From Pseudomonas sp. UBA2684 (lineage in GTDB: Bacteria; Pseudomonadota; Gammaproteobacteria; Pseudomonadales; Pseudomonadaceae), in assembly GCA_002354655.1 (NCBI GenBank), contig DELY01000034.1:1-64000 (forward strand): DNA of 64,000 bases, given 5' to 3'. A program made the position numbers and the translations under genes. Shown piece by piece: positions 1 to 8,561 of the stretch (position 1 is its first letter; each line of letters opens with the position of its first letter). Under the pieces are notes generated by a model. That model saw nothing but the letters and a program-made list of their open reading frames with translations. It made no database searches and was not told the DNA's origin.

Positions 1-10
1 CAGTTTTCGG

Positions 11-391
11 TCAGCAGCAACAGGCACGCAACTCTTTGGCAAGCAGGGTGACGCTTAGTCGCAGCACAGGATCTTCAATCATATCGATCCAACTATTGGA
101 GACGGGCGCTGCACTGGATTTCCCTATAACCGAGATCAACTTCCATGCCTGGATCAACTCACGGTAATGCGCTCCCGTGGCGTTGACTATGGATTTCTCA
201 CCAGGCACAGATAGACCGCGATCTTGACCAAGAGTAATGATGGTCTTGTAGGAAAAATCCGAAGAGTTGCGCTCATGCAGTAATCGGCACACCTCATTCA
301 ACGCATGTAGGCTGCGTTTGCGGCGTGCATCGCTGGCCTCATGGATCAGTCGCTCGTAGGTTTCCTGTGGTGAAATTAGTTGCTCACTCAT
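11..391 (-). CDS. gmtX: GMT island protein GmtX, 126 aa
   Basis: Third gene of the recombinase trio; its biochemical role is not known to me. The start at 391 is chosen because ATG there overlaps the gmtZ stop by 8 bases (ATGAGTGA), which implies translational coupling. The alternative upstream start at 424 would lie inside gmtZ. The protein looks soluble and mainly helical, with no membrane segment or signal peptide, and ends in three consecutive cysteines. The middle part (SYKTIITLGQDRGLSVPGEK) reads like a small DNA-binding or recombination accessory domain, but that is a guess. The stop codon is at 11-13, so the gene is complete. Identification rests mostly on its position behind gmtZ. 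Confidence 0.7.
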   Translation of the reverse strand: MSEQLISPQETYERLIHEASDARRKRSLHALNEVCRLLHERNSSDFSYKTIITLGQDRGLSVPGEKSIVNATGAHYRELIQAWKLISVIGKSSAAPVSNSWIDMIEDPVLRLSVTLLAKELRACCC

Positions 392-3300
392 AAACCGGAA
401 TCTCCTGAAAAATCTGGTGAGCACTATTTGGGCTAGAAAGGAGCTGCCGAATCTCCGTGGAGATGCGCGTCAACTCGGGTTCATGTGTATCAATATCGAG
501 CAACATCAACTCACCAGAAAAAAGATCATCGATCTTTTCCCAAGAGCCCAGCCGCATGAGCAGAAGCCTATTAAGCTCATTAGCCACAATAATTGTTTGT
601 TCGTGACTGAGCCTAAACATGGCAGGCGGCAAACCATTATTTTCGGCCATCCGGTCGATAGCCTGGGAAATCAGAGGCGCAGCACGAGAGGCATTGGCTG
701 ACTTGTAGATGGCCGCGTTCTGGCAGATTTCGGCAAGCAGGTGATATCCCGTATCTGACTCCTCGTATGCGACACCTATTTCATGCACGTCTCCAGAAAT
801 GATTAGCCTGACGTCACTATCGGAATCAAGATTATTTTGGTTGATCAACTTCAGGCAACTTTGAATATGACCATTGAGGGCGGAGTAGTCCCCTAGCAAA
901 CTGTCAAGCTTTCCAGCACTGCAATGTTGATTGGATACCGCTTGCTTACGTTCCATCTCACGGAGGAATGGCTCGCCGTTCTGACAGGTGTCATAGTGCT
1001 CTTGTTCCAGCTCATCCAACTCTGCCGTATATCTCTGATAGCGGTTACTTTCCGTGGAAATTTCCAGCCCTATTTCATTTGCAAGCGAGACGAGCCCGCC
1101 TAGGAACGGAACACCAGTGATAAAGAATCTACACCTAGGGCAATTCTTCTGGCCGAGATAGCCAGCCTGAACAGGGCTATACAGAGACTCGACTTTCCTC
1201 TCGACAACAACTTCGCCACCCATATAGCAAGCAGCACCTGACATGGGGCAAATGCCACAATCAGATACAACACATGCCGTTCTAGGAACATCAGACTCGA
1301 TAAAAAAACGATTCCCATCCGTCGCAATGAGTTGATCGCGCACGGAGTGAAGCCCACCGAGACTGATCGCCTCAGCGCTACGCTCTGCGGATCGATGTGC
1401 TGCTAGCTTTTCCACCTCATCCATGGGCCGCCGCATTTGCTCGCCGCTCAGCCTTATGTAATAGATTGTCATCACCAACGAGGTGTGTCCGACTAGTTTA
1501 GAGATCAAGTGAATGGGGGCATCACCATCTGCAATGAATGCAGTTATCAAGCTAACGCGCAGACTGTGCGGGGTATACGAACTAACGAATCTATTTTTCT
1601 GACCTTCGCTAACTGTCGCCAAATCCTCATGCACACGCTGAATGCGGTATAGCAAGGCAGGCAATGCGTGCGAGAACGCAGTGGTTGTCTGCAAAACCTG
1701 ATCCACAGCTTCAGTGCGAAACAAGAAACATTGTGTTCCCCGTGCTTTGAGGATTTTTACGTTGGTTTCGGCCCGAAGATTGACGTCAACCCATTCAGTC
1801 GGCTTGGAAATAGGATTGTATTTGGCCTGCCAATCACGCAGTAACAAAAGCCAATACAGGAGATCATCAGGTATCCATTCGACGTCATACCCCCCCTCAG
1901 AACGCCCACTCTTGTTGGTGGTTATATAGAGTTTCGGTATACCCTTGTGACCCTTTTGCACGACAGCCTGAGGGCGACTCTTTTTGCTACCCTTCCCCGC
2001 CAACGGGCCAGTATTCTTTTCCCAGCGAATCGAACCACTGGCATCCAAAATAGCTATTTCGTTATCAGCCTCGCCACTGTCGAGCCACAAAATCTGTTGG
2101 CCTCGCAGCGGAAAACGCAGCAACATGTAGAGAGCAATAAACCGTACAGGCGACCAAATTTGATAAGAATCCATTACTACTCGATTACCGTTGCGATAGC
2201 GATCAGCATTTTTTACTTCGCGCCAAATACAATTCGAGTCACTCCTATCAATTTGCGACTGATCAACGTATATCCAATCAGTACGACTATTAAAGAAGTC
2301 TTGCAGATGCGGTAAGTCCATCAAAGTTGGCCGTGTCTGCAAGGACGCATCGCTGTTAGGCACTAAGAAATTACGCGCACGCAGGATATACTCGTAGCCA
2401 AGTGGAAACTTAGTTGACTGAGAGGGCCGATAATTTTGCAAACTGTCTGAAAATCCAGCAAGCACTGTAACGAAAGGATTTCGAAAATCTGGAAGAACAA
2501 TACGTTCATCACCGTCCTCGTCGGTGCAATCCTCGTCAAGCAACCATTGGAAAAAACCAGTAATAGCGCTGTGATACGGTCTCTGCGTCGACTCTGCCTG
2601 ACTCTCGATCAACTGCGTGTACACAGTGGTATTAAACTTATGGCTTCGCAACAGCGGATATTTGGAGTCGTCTGGTAATTTCAGGGGTTGATAAAAACCA
2701 TTCAACAACACTTTGATAGCAGCTCGTTTAGTCGTGATATTTGTTTGAGTCTTCAGCCAACGCTCAACATCGGCAAGCACTATCGGGTAGTCAGATGAAT
2801 AATCGTTAATTTTGTCTTGACCGAGAAATTCATAATTGTCAGTCCAGCCAGCGTTGGCATAAAGCCTTTGCGGGTCGGCGGGTAGCCTTGGATCTTCTCG
2901 ATAACGTGCTCTGTATTCACCCATGTGTTGAATATTTAGCGCTTGGGCCGCTACTTTGGCCTCGGTGTAAGTGGTGTAACGGTTGGGTTTTTGTCTGCTG
3001 AAAAAATCATAATTACTCACCCAGCCAGCATTATCATAAGTAGCACGGGGATTAGAAGGCAGCATCGGGTCTTCCCGATAGCGTTCTTTGTATTCACCCA
3101 TATATTTAATATCTAACGCCTGGACTGCTGCTTTTGCCTGGGCGTAAGTTGCATACAGGCTGGGCTTCTCCTTACCCAAGAAGTCAAACCAGTCTGTCCA
3201 ACCGGAGTTGATATAGAAACGATGGGGGTTAGAATGCAGTCTTGGATCTTGGTTATAGCGCGCATAGTAGTCGCTGCTATTTTCAATACCCAGTATTTGG

Positions 3301-3884
3301 GCTGCTGCCTGCGCCTCAGCGTAGGTTGCGTACCACTCCGGCTTTTCCTTGCCCAAGAAGTCAAACCAATCTATCCAACCGTTGCTAGCATAGAAAGCCG
3401 ATGGGCTAGCAGGTAGCCTCGGGTCTTGGTGGGAGCATGCAATATAGTTATTGGCCGATCCGATACCTAGCGCTTGGGCCGCCACTTGCGCCTCGGCGTA
3501 AGTGGTATACAGATCAGATTTGTTCTTGCTAAGAAAAACGTACCAGTTTACCCAACCCATGCCAGCATAGGAGGATTGAGGACAGGCAGGCAACCTCGGG
3601 TCTTTCCAATAACGTGCGTTATAGTCGTTAATATCTTCCATACCCAGCGCTAATGCCGCCTCCTGAGCCTCAGCGTAGGTTGTGTACCTGTCAGGTTTGT
3701 CCTTACCCAAAAAATCAAACCAGTCTGTCCAGCCGGCATTGAGATACACACGATGCGGACATGAAGGTAACCTCGTGGCTGTTACATAGCGCACCCTGTA
3801 GTCCTTGACGCTTTCGATACCCAGCGCTTGAACTACCGCCTGCGCCTCGGCGTAGCTGTACAAGTCCACCCTTTTCCCTGGCAT
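384..3884 (-). CDS. gmtZ: GMT recombinase GmtZ, 1166 aa, with six 59-aa repeats
   Basis: Large second recombinase of the island. Residues about 9-360 are six tandem repeats with an exact 59-residue period (YAEAQ at 11, 70, 129, 188; variants at 247, 306), each ending in a GWxDWFDFLGK-like block. They resemble the phage-integrase repeat unit family. A tyrosine recombinase catalytic part follows: first Arg near 594 (FPLRGQQ), HSLR at 773-776, LVGH with His 800, and Tyr 808 or 809. After it comes a cysteine cluster (C871, C876, C879, C886, C915, C918) that probably binds zinc. The start ATG at 3884 overlaps the gmtY stop (TAATG) and has GGGAGG upstream. The repeats probably bind DNA (inference). 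Confidence 0.85.
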   Translation of the reverse strand: MPGKRVDLYSYAEAQAVVQALGIESVKDYRVRYVTATRLPSCPHRVYLNAGWTDWFDFLGKDKPDRYTTYAEAQEAALALGMEDINDYNARYWKDPRLPACPQSSYAGMGWVNWYVFLSKNKSDLYTTYAEAQVAAQALGIGSANNYIACSHQDPRLPASPSAFYASNGWIDWFDFLGKEKPEWYATYAEAQAAAQILGIENSSDYYARYNQDPRLHSNPHRFYINSGWTDWFDFLGKEKPSLYATYAQAKAAVQALDIKYMGEYKERYREDPMLPSNPRATYDNAGWVSNYDFFSRQKPNRYTTYTEAKVAAQALNIQHMGEYRARYREDPRLPADPQRLYANAGWTDNYEFLGQDKINDYSSDYPIVLADVERWLKTQTNITTKRAAIKVLLNGFYQPLKLPDDSKYPLLRSHKFNTTVYTQLIESQAESTQRPYHSAITGFFQWLLDEDCTDEDGDERIVLPDFRNPFVTVLAGFSDSLQNYRPSQSTKFPLGYEYILRARNFLVPNSDASLQTRPTLMDLPHLQDFFNSRTDWIYVDQSQIDRSDSNCIWREVKNADRYRNGNRVVMDSYQIWSPVRFIALYMLLRFPLRGQQILWLDSGEADNEIAILDASGSIRWEKNTGPLAGKGSKKSRPQAVVQKGHKGIPKLYITTNKSGRSEGGYDVEWIPDDLLYWLLLLRDWQAKYNPISKPTEWVDVNLRAETNVKILKARGTQCFLFRTEAVDQVLQTTTAFSHALPALLYRIQRVHEDLATVSEGQKNRFVSSYTPHSLRVSLITAFIADGDAPIHLISKLVGHTSLVMTIYYIRLSGEQMRRPMDEVEKLAAHRSAERSAEAISLGGLHSVRDQLIATDGNRFFIESDVPRTACVVSDCGICPMSGAACYMGGEVVVERKVESLYSPVQAGYLGQKNCPRCRFFITGVPFLGGLVSLANEIGLEISTESNRYQRYTAELDELEQEHYDTCQNGEPFLREMERKQAVSNQHCSAGKLDSLLGDYSALNGHIQSCLKLINQNNLDSDSDVRLIISGDVHEIGVAYEESDTGYHLLAEICQNAAIYKSANASRAAPLISQAIDRMAENNGLPPAMFRLSHEQTIIVANELNRLLLMRLGSWEKIDDLFSGELMLLDIDTHEPELTRISTEIRQLLSSPNSAHQIFQEIPVYE

Positions 3885-5272
3885 TATTTTTCCTCCCTGC
3901 CAAGTTGCAGTACTTCGACATTTGCGTGTTGCTCAGAAAGTCGCGACTCCATTTCAATCATACGACTGCGAAAATCCGTTGAGGTCGGCACCGTATAAGT
4001 CTGGCTCGATTCAATCGATTTGTGATGCATCGCGGTTTTGATACTGATCGCCGGGGCTCCAGCTGCTGACATGCGTTGGCCATAGGCATGTCGATGACCA
4101 TGCGGCGTCGTGCCCTGAAGCTTTCCGTACTCTAGACCAATTCGTTCTACTGCTAGCTGGTGAGCCTTGCGGAACATGCGATGCGAGTACGGTCGACCAT
4201 TGCGGCTAGTAAATGCATAAGGGTGCTGGTCGCACATTGCTGGCTTTACCCGCTGTATCAGGTGGTAGTCGCGCCACAGCCGAGCAAACGTCTGCCCGGC
4301 AAAATGGGGAAAAAAAAAGACTTCAAAACACTTACGAATTGGATCGGTAAGTAGTGCGTCTTTCCAGCCAAGGAACAGAGGGTCGATAGCTTTTACCAAA
4401 CGATTGCGCGGCAGCATTCCAAAGCGTTTTTGCAGGTACGAAGCTCGATTAGTTTTTCCGTCCGGGGCGAGCCCGTACTCCGGATGATATACACGGACGA
4501 TCACTTCTCCATTCTCAAGCGTCACATCATCACTCCAAAGTGAAAGCGCTTCAGATAGCCGTAAACTGCCGTAGTGCATAAGCAACGTAATAAGAACATT
4601 GCGAAGATCTATTGGGCCGCGCCGGTCTCTCGCAATCCTGCGGAAGCCCTCAGTGAACAACAGATTGAGCTTTTCTACTGGGAATGTTTTTGCGGGAGTA
4701 AGATCATCAATAGGCAACCCTTGGGAGCGCACCACCCTAGATTGATCGGTCTGTGGCGCTCGGCGAAACAGGTGAGAGAGAAAGGCGTTGTCTCTCCGAT
4801 GCGAGTAAGCAGCCCAATTCAACCGCTGCTCATGCCGAGTCGCGTTCCTCCATGGGTTGAGTTGGAGGTCGGTATCTTCATTGATCGCTGAAAGCCAGTC
4901 CGTAAATCGAGTGATGTGGCCGATCAGCTTACTGGCATCATCAGGCTGCCTTGGCTGCCAATAAAGCCCTGACGGATCACGCCCCCCTCCACTCGTGCCG
5001 GTATAAAGAGCATTTGAAAACGACGTAAATAGCTCCCTCGGCTTTTCGAAGAAACCTTGATTCGCCTCCATGAATTCGAGCAGCAATTGAATCGCAAAAG
5101 TTGCAGCATCTTGCCATGAGCGACTTTTGCGCCGATTCAAATACATATAACGGACAAACTGATCAAGCACTCCATGCTCAGTAACTACGACAGGCAAAAC
5201 ATCTTGCATACCAGTCGCGTCGCCGATGATCGTTCTGTACTCGCGATGGGATGATTCGAAGAAGGTTTTCAT
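3884..5272 (-). CDS. gmtY: GMT tyrosine recombinase GmtY, 462 aa
   Basis: First gene of the trio and nearest the island end, as usual for integrases. The catalytic residues of tyrosine recombinases are visible: Arg 238 in GSLRLSE, His 391 and Arg 394 in PHGHRHAYG, His 416/417 in AMHHKS, and the nucleophile Tyr 426 in SSQTYT. Residues 30-180 would be the core-binding domain. It most likely cuts and joins the island ends together with GmtZ (family knowledge plus context). The gene is intact, so the island may still be mobile. No clear promoter is visible in the 165 bases upstream. Confidence 0.88.
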   Translation of the reverse strand: MKTFFESSHREYRTIIGDATGMQDVLPVVVTEHGVLDQFVRYMYLNRRKSRSWQDAATFAIQLLLEFMEANQGFFEKPRELFTSFSNALYTGTSGGGRDPSGLYWQPRQPDDASKLIGHITRFTDWLSAINEDTDLQLNPWRNATRHEQRLNWAAYSHRRDNAFLSHLFRRAPQTDQSRVVRSQGLPIDDLTPAKTFPVEKLNLLFTEGFRRIARDRRGPIDLRNVLITLLMHYGSLRLSEALSLWSDDVTLENGEVIVRVYHPEYGLAPDGKTNRASYLQKRFGMLPRNRLVKAIDPLFLGWKDALLTDPIRKCFEVFFFPHFAGQTFARLWRDYHLIQRVKPAMCDQHPYAFTSRNGRPYSHRMFRKAHQLAVERIGLEYGKLQGTTPHGHRHAYGQRMSAAGAPAISIKTAMHHKSIESSQTYTVPTSTDFRSRMIEMESRLSEQHANVEVLQLGREEK

Positions 5273-5437
5273 CGAGCTGCACCAAAAAATTGGGGACTAC
5301 CTGTACCGTTCAGGGGTAACTCTAGTAGTAAAAAATGCGTGCAGAAGATTATTTTTGCTGAGATTTCTATTTTCTACGGCATAGGGAGGAAATTCAGAGG
5401 GGCTTTCACGATAGTTTAGGAGTCAAATCAGGGGTAA
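5273..5437. other. Non-coding island end upstream of gmtY
   Basis: This AT-rich stretch between the gmtY start and the island boundary holds no gene. It contains both copies of a 12-bp direct repeat (the second runs two bases past its end) and, at 5301-5307, CTGTACC. That heptamer is the reverse complement of GGTACAG at 5450-5456 in the split target gene. It should contain the recombinase attachment arms and the promoter of the trio, but I cannot point to a convincing -35/-10 pair. Confidence 0.6.
5310..5321. repeat. 12-bp direct repeat at island end, copy 1
   Basis: TCAGGGGTAACT; an identical copy lies at 5428-5439, 118 bases further on and touching the island boundary. Candidate recombinase-binding repeat (inference). 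Confidence 0.6.
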
Positions 5438-5439
5438 CT
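5428..5439. repeat. 12-bp direct repeat at island end, copy 2
   Basis: TCAGGGGTAACT, identical to 5310-5321. It abuts the last intact codon of the interrupted radical SAM gene and supplies the stop codon that ends the fragment. Confidence 0.6.
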
Positions 5440-5557
5440 AATCACAGAAGGTACAGTGGTTCCAGGAACAGCCGTTGGTCACCGGCAGGATCAGCGAATG
5501 CGCCTCGCTCGGCGGGCGGAAGACCGGCTCGATATAGGCAATGGGAAACTCACTCAC
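5438..5557 (-). pseudogene. 5' fragment of a radical SAM enzyme gene, split by the island
   Basis: A GTG start at 5557, with GGAGGA about 10 bases upstream, opens a frame of 39 codons that ends in TAG at 5438-5440. The peptide reads [13 protein letters not shown], then [17 protein letters not shown]. The cysteines form the iron-sulfur/SAM motif (here C-x4-C-x2-C), and the frame is lost directly after C-D. Related full-length proteins continue with MYT-type residues after this point, as I recall, so nearly all of the enzyme is missing here. The start lies just behind the moaA stop, so the two genes were once coupled. The remaining coding part should be at the other island end, outside the window. 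Confidence 0.8.
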
Positions 5558-5564
5558 GGGGCCG

Positions 5565-6533
5565 TCATCCTCCAATGATCTTCATGACGGTCACCCCGCC
5601 GGAGAAGGCAACGTCCTGCTTGTCGCCGAGCGCCTTGACCAACAAGCGCTGCAAGGCCGGCAAGGCCTGATGACGCGGTTTATCGAGCAAGTCGCCGACA
5701 TAATGGCGGTTGCTTGACGATAGACAACCATGCAACCAACCGGTCGACGACAAGCGCAAACGTGAACAGGTACGGCAGAACGGCACGCTTTCATTGGCGA
5801 TCACGCCGAAAAACCCCTGCTGCGGAATCTCATAGCGCAGCGCGGTGGCATCCAGCGGCGCATCGGCCTGGGCAAAGCTGTAGCGCTCGCCAATCATGCT
5901 CAACAGTTCGGGCATGCCGACGAACTGCTGCAGGAAGCTGTTGCCGTCGCGTGCCAGGTGACCCATGCGCATCAACTCGATAAAGCGCAACTCGAAGCCA
6001 CGCTCCAGGCAATAGTCGAGCAACGGCAGCACCTGATTGAGGTTCTGCCCACGCAACGGCACCATATTGAGTTTGATCTTCAATCCCGCCGCGCGGGCCT
6101 CTTCCAGCCCAGCCAAGACACTGGCCAAATCGCCACCCCGCGCAATCACACGAAACGCATTGGTATCGAGGGTGTCCAGGGAAACGTTGAGACGGCGGAT
6201 GCCGCTTTCCAGCAGCAGCGGTAGCTTGCGCGAGAGCAATTGACCGTTGGTGGTCAGGCTGATCTCGGCCAAACCCAATCGACCGACCTCACGCAGAAAC
6301 ACATCGAGTTTCGGGCTGACCAGCGGTTCGCCGCCGGTGATACGCAGACGTTCGATACCGGCGGCTTCGATCAGGTAGGCCACGCCACGCACCATGGCTT
6401 CGGCGGAGAGTTCATCCTGCGCCGCGACCAAACGCTTACCGTCCGGCACGCAGTAGGTGCAGGCGTAATTGCAGGCAGCGGTCAGGCTGATGCGCAGGTT
6501 ACGAAAACGTCTGCCTTGGCGGTCGACGATCAT
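5565..6533 (-). CDS. moaA: GTP 3',8-cyclase MoaA (molybdenum cofactor synthesis), 322 aa
   Basis: Radical SAM enzyme that, with MoaC, converts GTP to cyclic pyranopterin monophosphate, the first step of molybdopterin synthesis. The N-terminal cluster motif is CNYACTYC (C21, C25, C28). The second cluster is seen in [19 protein letters not shown], and the chain ends in the typical GG. The start at 6533 ([10 protein letters not shown]) is preferred over the ATG at 6575 because GGAG lies 6 bases ahead and it matches the family start. It follows a TetR gene and is followed by the split radical SAM gene. The usual moa genes are not adjacent, so this may be one of several moaA copies. Confidence 0.93.
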   Translation of the reverse strand: MIVDRQGRRFRNLRISLTAACNYACTYCVPDGKRLVAAQDELSAEAMVRGVAYLIEAAGIERLRITGGEPLVSPKLDVFLREVGRLGLAEISLTTNGQLLSRKLPLLLESGIRRLNVSLDTLDTNAFRVIARGGDLASVLAGLEEARAAGLKIKLNMVPLRGQNLNQVLPLLDYCLERGFELRFIELMRMGHLARDGNSFLQQFVGMPELLSMIGERYSFAQADAPLDATALRYEIPQQGFFGVIANESVPFCRTCSRLRLSSTGWLHGCLSSSNRHYVGDLLDKPRHQALPALQRLLVKALGDKQDVAFSGGVTVMKIIGG

Positions 6534-6623
6534 GGAAAGCTCCGGCGAGTGATAGCTCGGAGTATATCGCTGCAACCGGTCTCAGCACATGCGCGGCACG
6601 TGCTATAGACCGGCTGAATAGGG

Positions 6624-7262
6624 TCAGCTCGACGGAGCGTCGCCATCGCGCTTGCGCTTATTGCCCATGCGCACGCCGATATCCATGAGGAACTGGAAGA
6701 AACCTTCCTGATCTTCCAGCACGTTGCTCCAGAACGGCGAGTGGTACAGCGCCACGGCGCCATGCACCAGCGCCCAGGCGGCGCAGTAGTGGAAGTACGG
6801 CGGCACGTCTTCCAGCTTGCCCTCGGCAATTCGGCCTTTGATCAGCTGGGTCAGGCGCTCGAAGTTGGAGGCGCGAATTTTGTGCAGCTGCTCGACCATC
6901 TCCGGCACCTGATTGCCCTTGACCACCTTTTCTTCGAGGCGGTCGAACAAACGGTAGCGCTGCGGATCACGCATGCGGAACTCGAAATAGGCGCGCGACA
7001 GCGCTTCCTTGTCGCGATCGACGTCGGCCGAATGCAGCAACTCGTTCAAGTCGCGCTCATAATCGAGCATCAGGCGCAGGTAGATTTCCGCCTTGGACTT
7101 GAAGTGTTTGTAGATGGTGCCTTTGCCGATACCGACAGCGTCGGCGATCATCTCGACGGTTACGCTGTCTTCCCCCTGCTCGAGAAAGAGCTTCAGGGCG
7201 GTGTCGAGGATTTCTTGTTCGCGGCGACGAAACTCACGAACTTTACGAGGTTCTTTCTGCAT
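6624..7262 (-). CDS. TetR/AcrR family transcriptional regulator, 212 aa
   Basis: The N-terminal 60 residues form the TetR DNA-binding domain: a first helix (REQEILDTALKLFLEQG) and then helix-turn-helix text (MIADAVGIGKGTIYKHFKSK). The C-terminal part is a helical ligand and dimer domain with no recognisable specificity. A lysine- and arginine-rich stretch precedes the HTH. A similar regulator lies near the rgsA-tatD region in P. aeruginosa, as I recall. Its target is unknown; the divergent aminotransferase gene 45 bases away or moaA downstream are candidates. Confidence 0.9.
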   Translation of the reverse strand: MQKEPRKVREFRRREQEILDTALKLFLEQGEDSVTVEMIADAVGIGKGTIYKHFKSKAEIYLRLMLDYERDLNELLHSADVDRDKEALSRAYFEFRMRDPQRYRLFDRLEEKVVKGNQVPEMVEQLHKIRASNFERLTQLIKGRIAEGKLEDVPPYFHYCAAWALVHGAVALYHSPFWSNVLEDQEGFFQFLMDIGVRMGNKRKRDGDAPSS

Positions 7263-7307
7263 AAAGAGACTAAAGGGTCGAAAATCGAAGCCGCGTATTA
7301 TGCCTAA

Positions 7308-8516
7308 ATGCCGCTAAATTGCACGGATCATCCGACCATGTACGCCATTCATGACGAGTTTCCGCAACTTCCTGAAATACGTTACCTGAACCACGCCGCC
7401 GTCGCCCCGTGGCCACAGCGCGCCGTGCTGGCAGTTCGCCGCTTCGCCGAGCAGAACGCGCAAATCGGCGCGCGTGACTATGCGAGCTGGTTATTGGTTG
7501 AGCGCAGCCTGCGCGACCGCTTGGCACGCCTACTCAATGCACCGTCCAGCGCCGATATCGCATTGGTCAAAAACACCTCCGAAGCCCTGTCGTTCGTCGC
7601 CTTCGGCCTCGACTGGCAGCCCGGCGATCAGGTGCTGATCAGTGACGAAGAGTTTCCGTCCAACCGTGTGGTGTGGGAGGCGCTGAAGCCGCTCGGGGTC
7701 GAAGTGATTCAGGTCAACCTGCACAACGGCGACCCAGAAACCAACCTACTCAATGCCTGCGGACCACGCACTCGTCTGCTGTCGATCAGCGCAGTGCAGT
7801 TCGCCAGCGGCCTGCGCCTTGACCTCGAGCGCCTGGGCCATGGCTGCCAGCAACGCGGCGTGCTGTTCTGCGTCGATGCGATCCAGCAACTCGGCGCCCT
7901 GCCCTTCGATGCCCAGGCCTGCCAATGCGCCTTCGCCATGGCCGATGGGCATAAATGGCTGCTCGGCCCGGAAGGCCTGGGCGTGTTCTATTGCCGCAGC
8001 GACCTGCGCGCACAACTGAAACTGCATGAATATGGCTGGCACATGCTGGAACACGCCGGCGACTACCAACGCAGCGACTGGCAACCGGCACGCTCGGCCC
8101 GGCGTTTCGAGTGCGGCAGCCCGAACATGCTTGGCGCCATGGCGCTGGAGGCCAGCCTCTCATTGCTCGAAGAGGTGAGCATGGCCGAAGTTGGTAAAGC
8201 CCTCGAGGCCCGCGTGCAATGGCTGCTCGATGGCCTGGCGGGTATCCCAGGCGTCAGCCTGCACAGTCCGCGCGATCCGGCGCGGCGTGCCGGAATCGTC
8301 ACATTCAGCCTTGCCGGCTGGGACAATCAGGCGCTCTTTGCGCAGCTCAAAGCCGCACAGGTCATTTGCGCGCAGCGCGGCGACGGCATCCGCTTGTCAC
8401 CGCATTTCTACAGCGAGGCGCGGGTAATCGAAGAGACGTTGCAGCTGCTGCGCCAGTTGGCAACAGGATGCGGACTCAGCAGCAGCGCAGGTATTCCAAA
8501 TCTGTTTAAAAAATGA
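7308..8516 (+). CDS. Class V aminotransferase-fold PLP enzyme, up to 402 aa
   Basis: PLP-dependent fold type I protein of the cysteine desulfurase / kynureninase-like group. The PLP lysine is in ADGHKWLLGPEG, the phosphate-binding region is NTSEALSF, and the SISAVQFASG and CVDAIQQLGA blocks are typical of the family. The C-terminus DGIRLSPHFY is also conserved. No cysteine of a SufS/IscS active-site loop is evident, so sulfur transfer cannot be assumed. ATG at 7338 (MYAIHDEF) is an equally good start; neither has a clear ribosome site. The substrate is unknown. Confidence 0.85.
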   Translation: MPLNCTDHPTMYAIHDEFPQLPEIRYLNHAAVAPWPQRAVLAVRRFAEQNAQIGARDYASWLLVERSLRDRLARLLNAPSSADIALVKNTSEALSFVAFGLDWQPGDQVLISDEEFPSNRVVWEALKPLGVEVIQVNLHNGDPETNLLNACGPRTRLLSISAVQFASGLRLDLERLGHGCQQRGVLFCVDAIQQLGALPFDAQACQCAFAMADGHKWLLGPEGLGVFYCRSDLRAQLKLHEYGWHMLEHAGDYQRSDWQPARSARRFECGSPNMLGAMALEASLSLLEEVSMAEVGKALEARVQWLLDGLAGIPGVSLHSPRDPARRAGIVTFSLAGWDNQALFAQLKAAQVICAQRGDGIRLSPHFYSEARVIEETLQLLRQLATGCGLSSSAGIPNLFKK

Positions 8517-8549
8517 GCTGAACCGGCCTGGACGATCAGCAAACTTCGC

Positions 8550-8556
8550 CAATACT
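8550..8556 (+). promoter_or_regulatory. Likely sigma-S type -10 of the small RNA gene
   Basis: CAATACT resembles the sigma-38 -10 consensus CTATACT, and no good -35 precedes it. It lies 6-7 bases before the proposed RNA start. RgsA is known to depend on RpoS in Pseudomonas. Confidence 0.5.
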
Positions 8557-8561
8557 GATGG

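Larger units (their letters stand above)
1..5440 (-). mobile_element. End of a gamma-mobile-trio (GMT) genomic island, partial
   Basis: Three coupled genes (gmtY, gmtZ, gmtX) run leftwards from this end. The DNA is visibly richer in A and T than the core genes to the right. The right boundary is placed near 5440 because the radical SAM reading frame starting at 5557 is intact down to 5441 and then meets a stop codon. The other end, any cargo and the second half of the split gene lie left of position 1. Known for GMT islands: the trio is the mobility module and cargo often includes anti-phage or toxin genes. That such cargo is present here is inference. Confidence 0.75.

Noticed and set aside
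417-701. Plus-strand open frame of 94 codons inside the island
   Set aside because: Lies opposite gmtZ, no ribosome site, no recognisable pattern.
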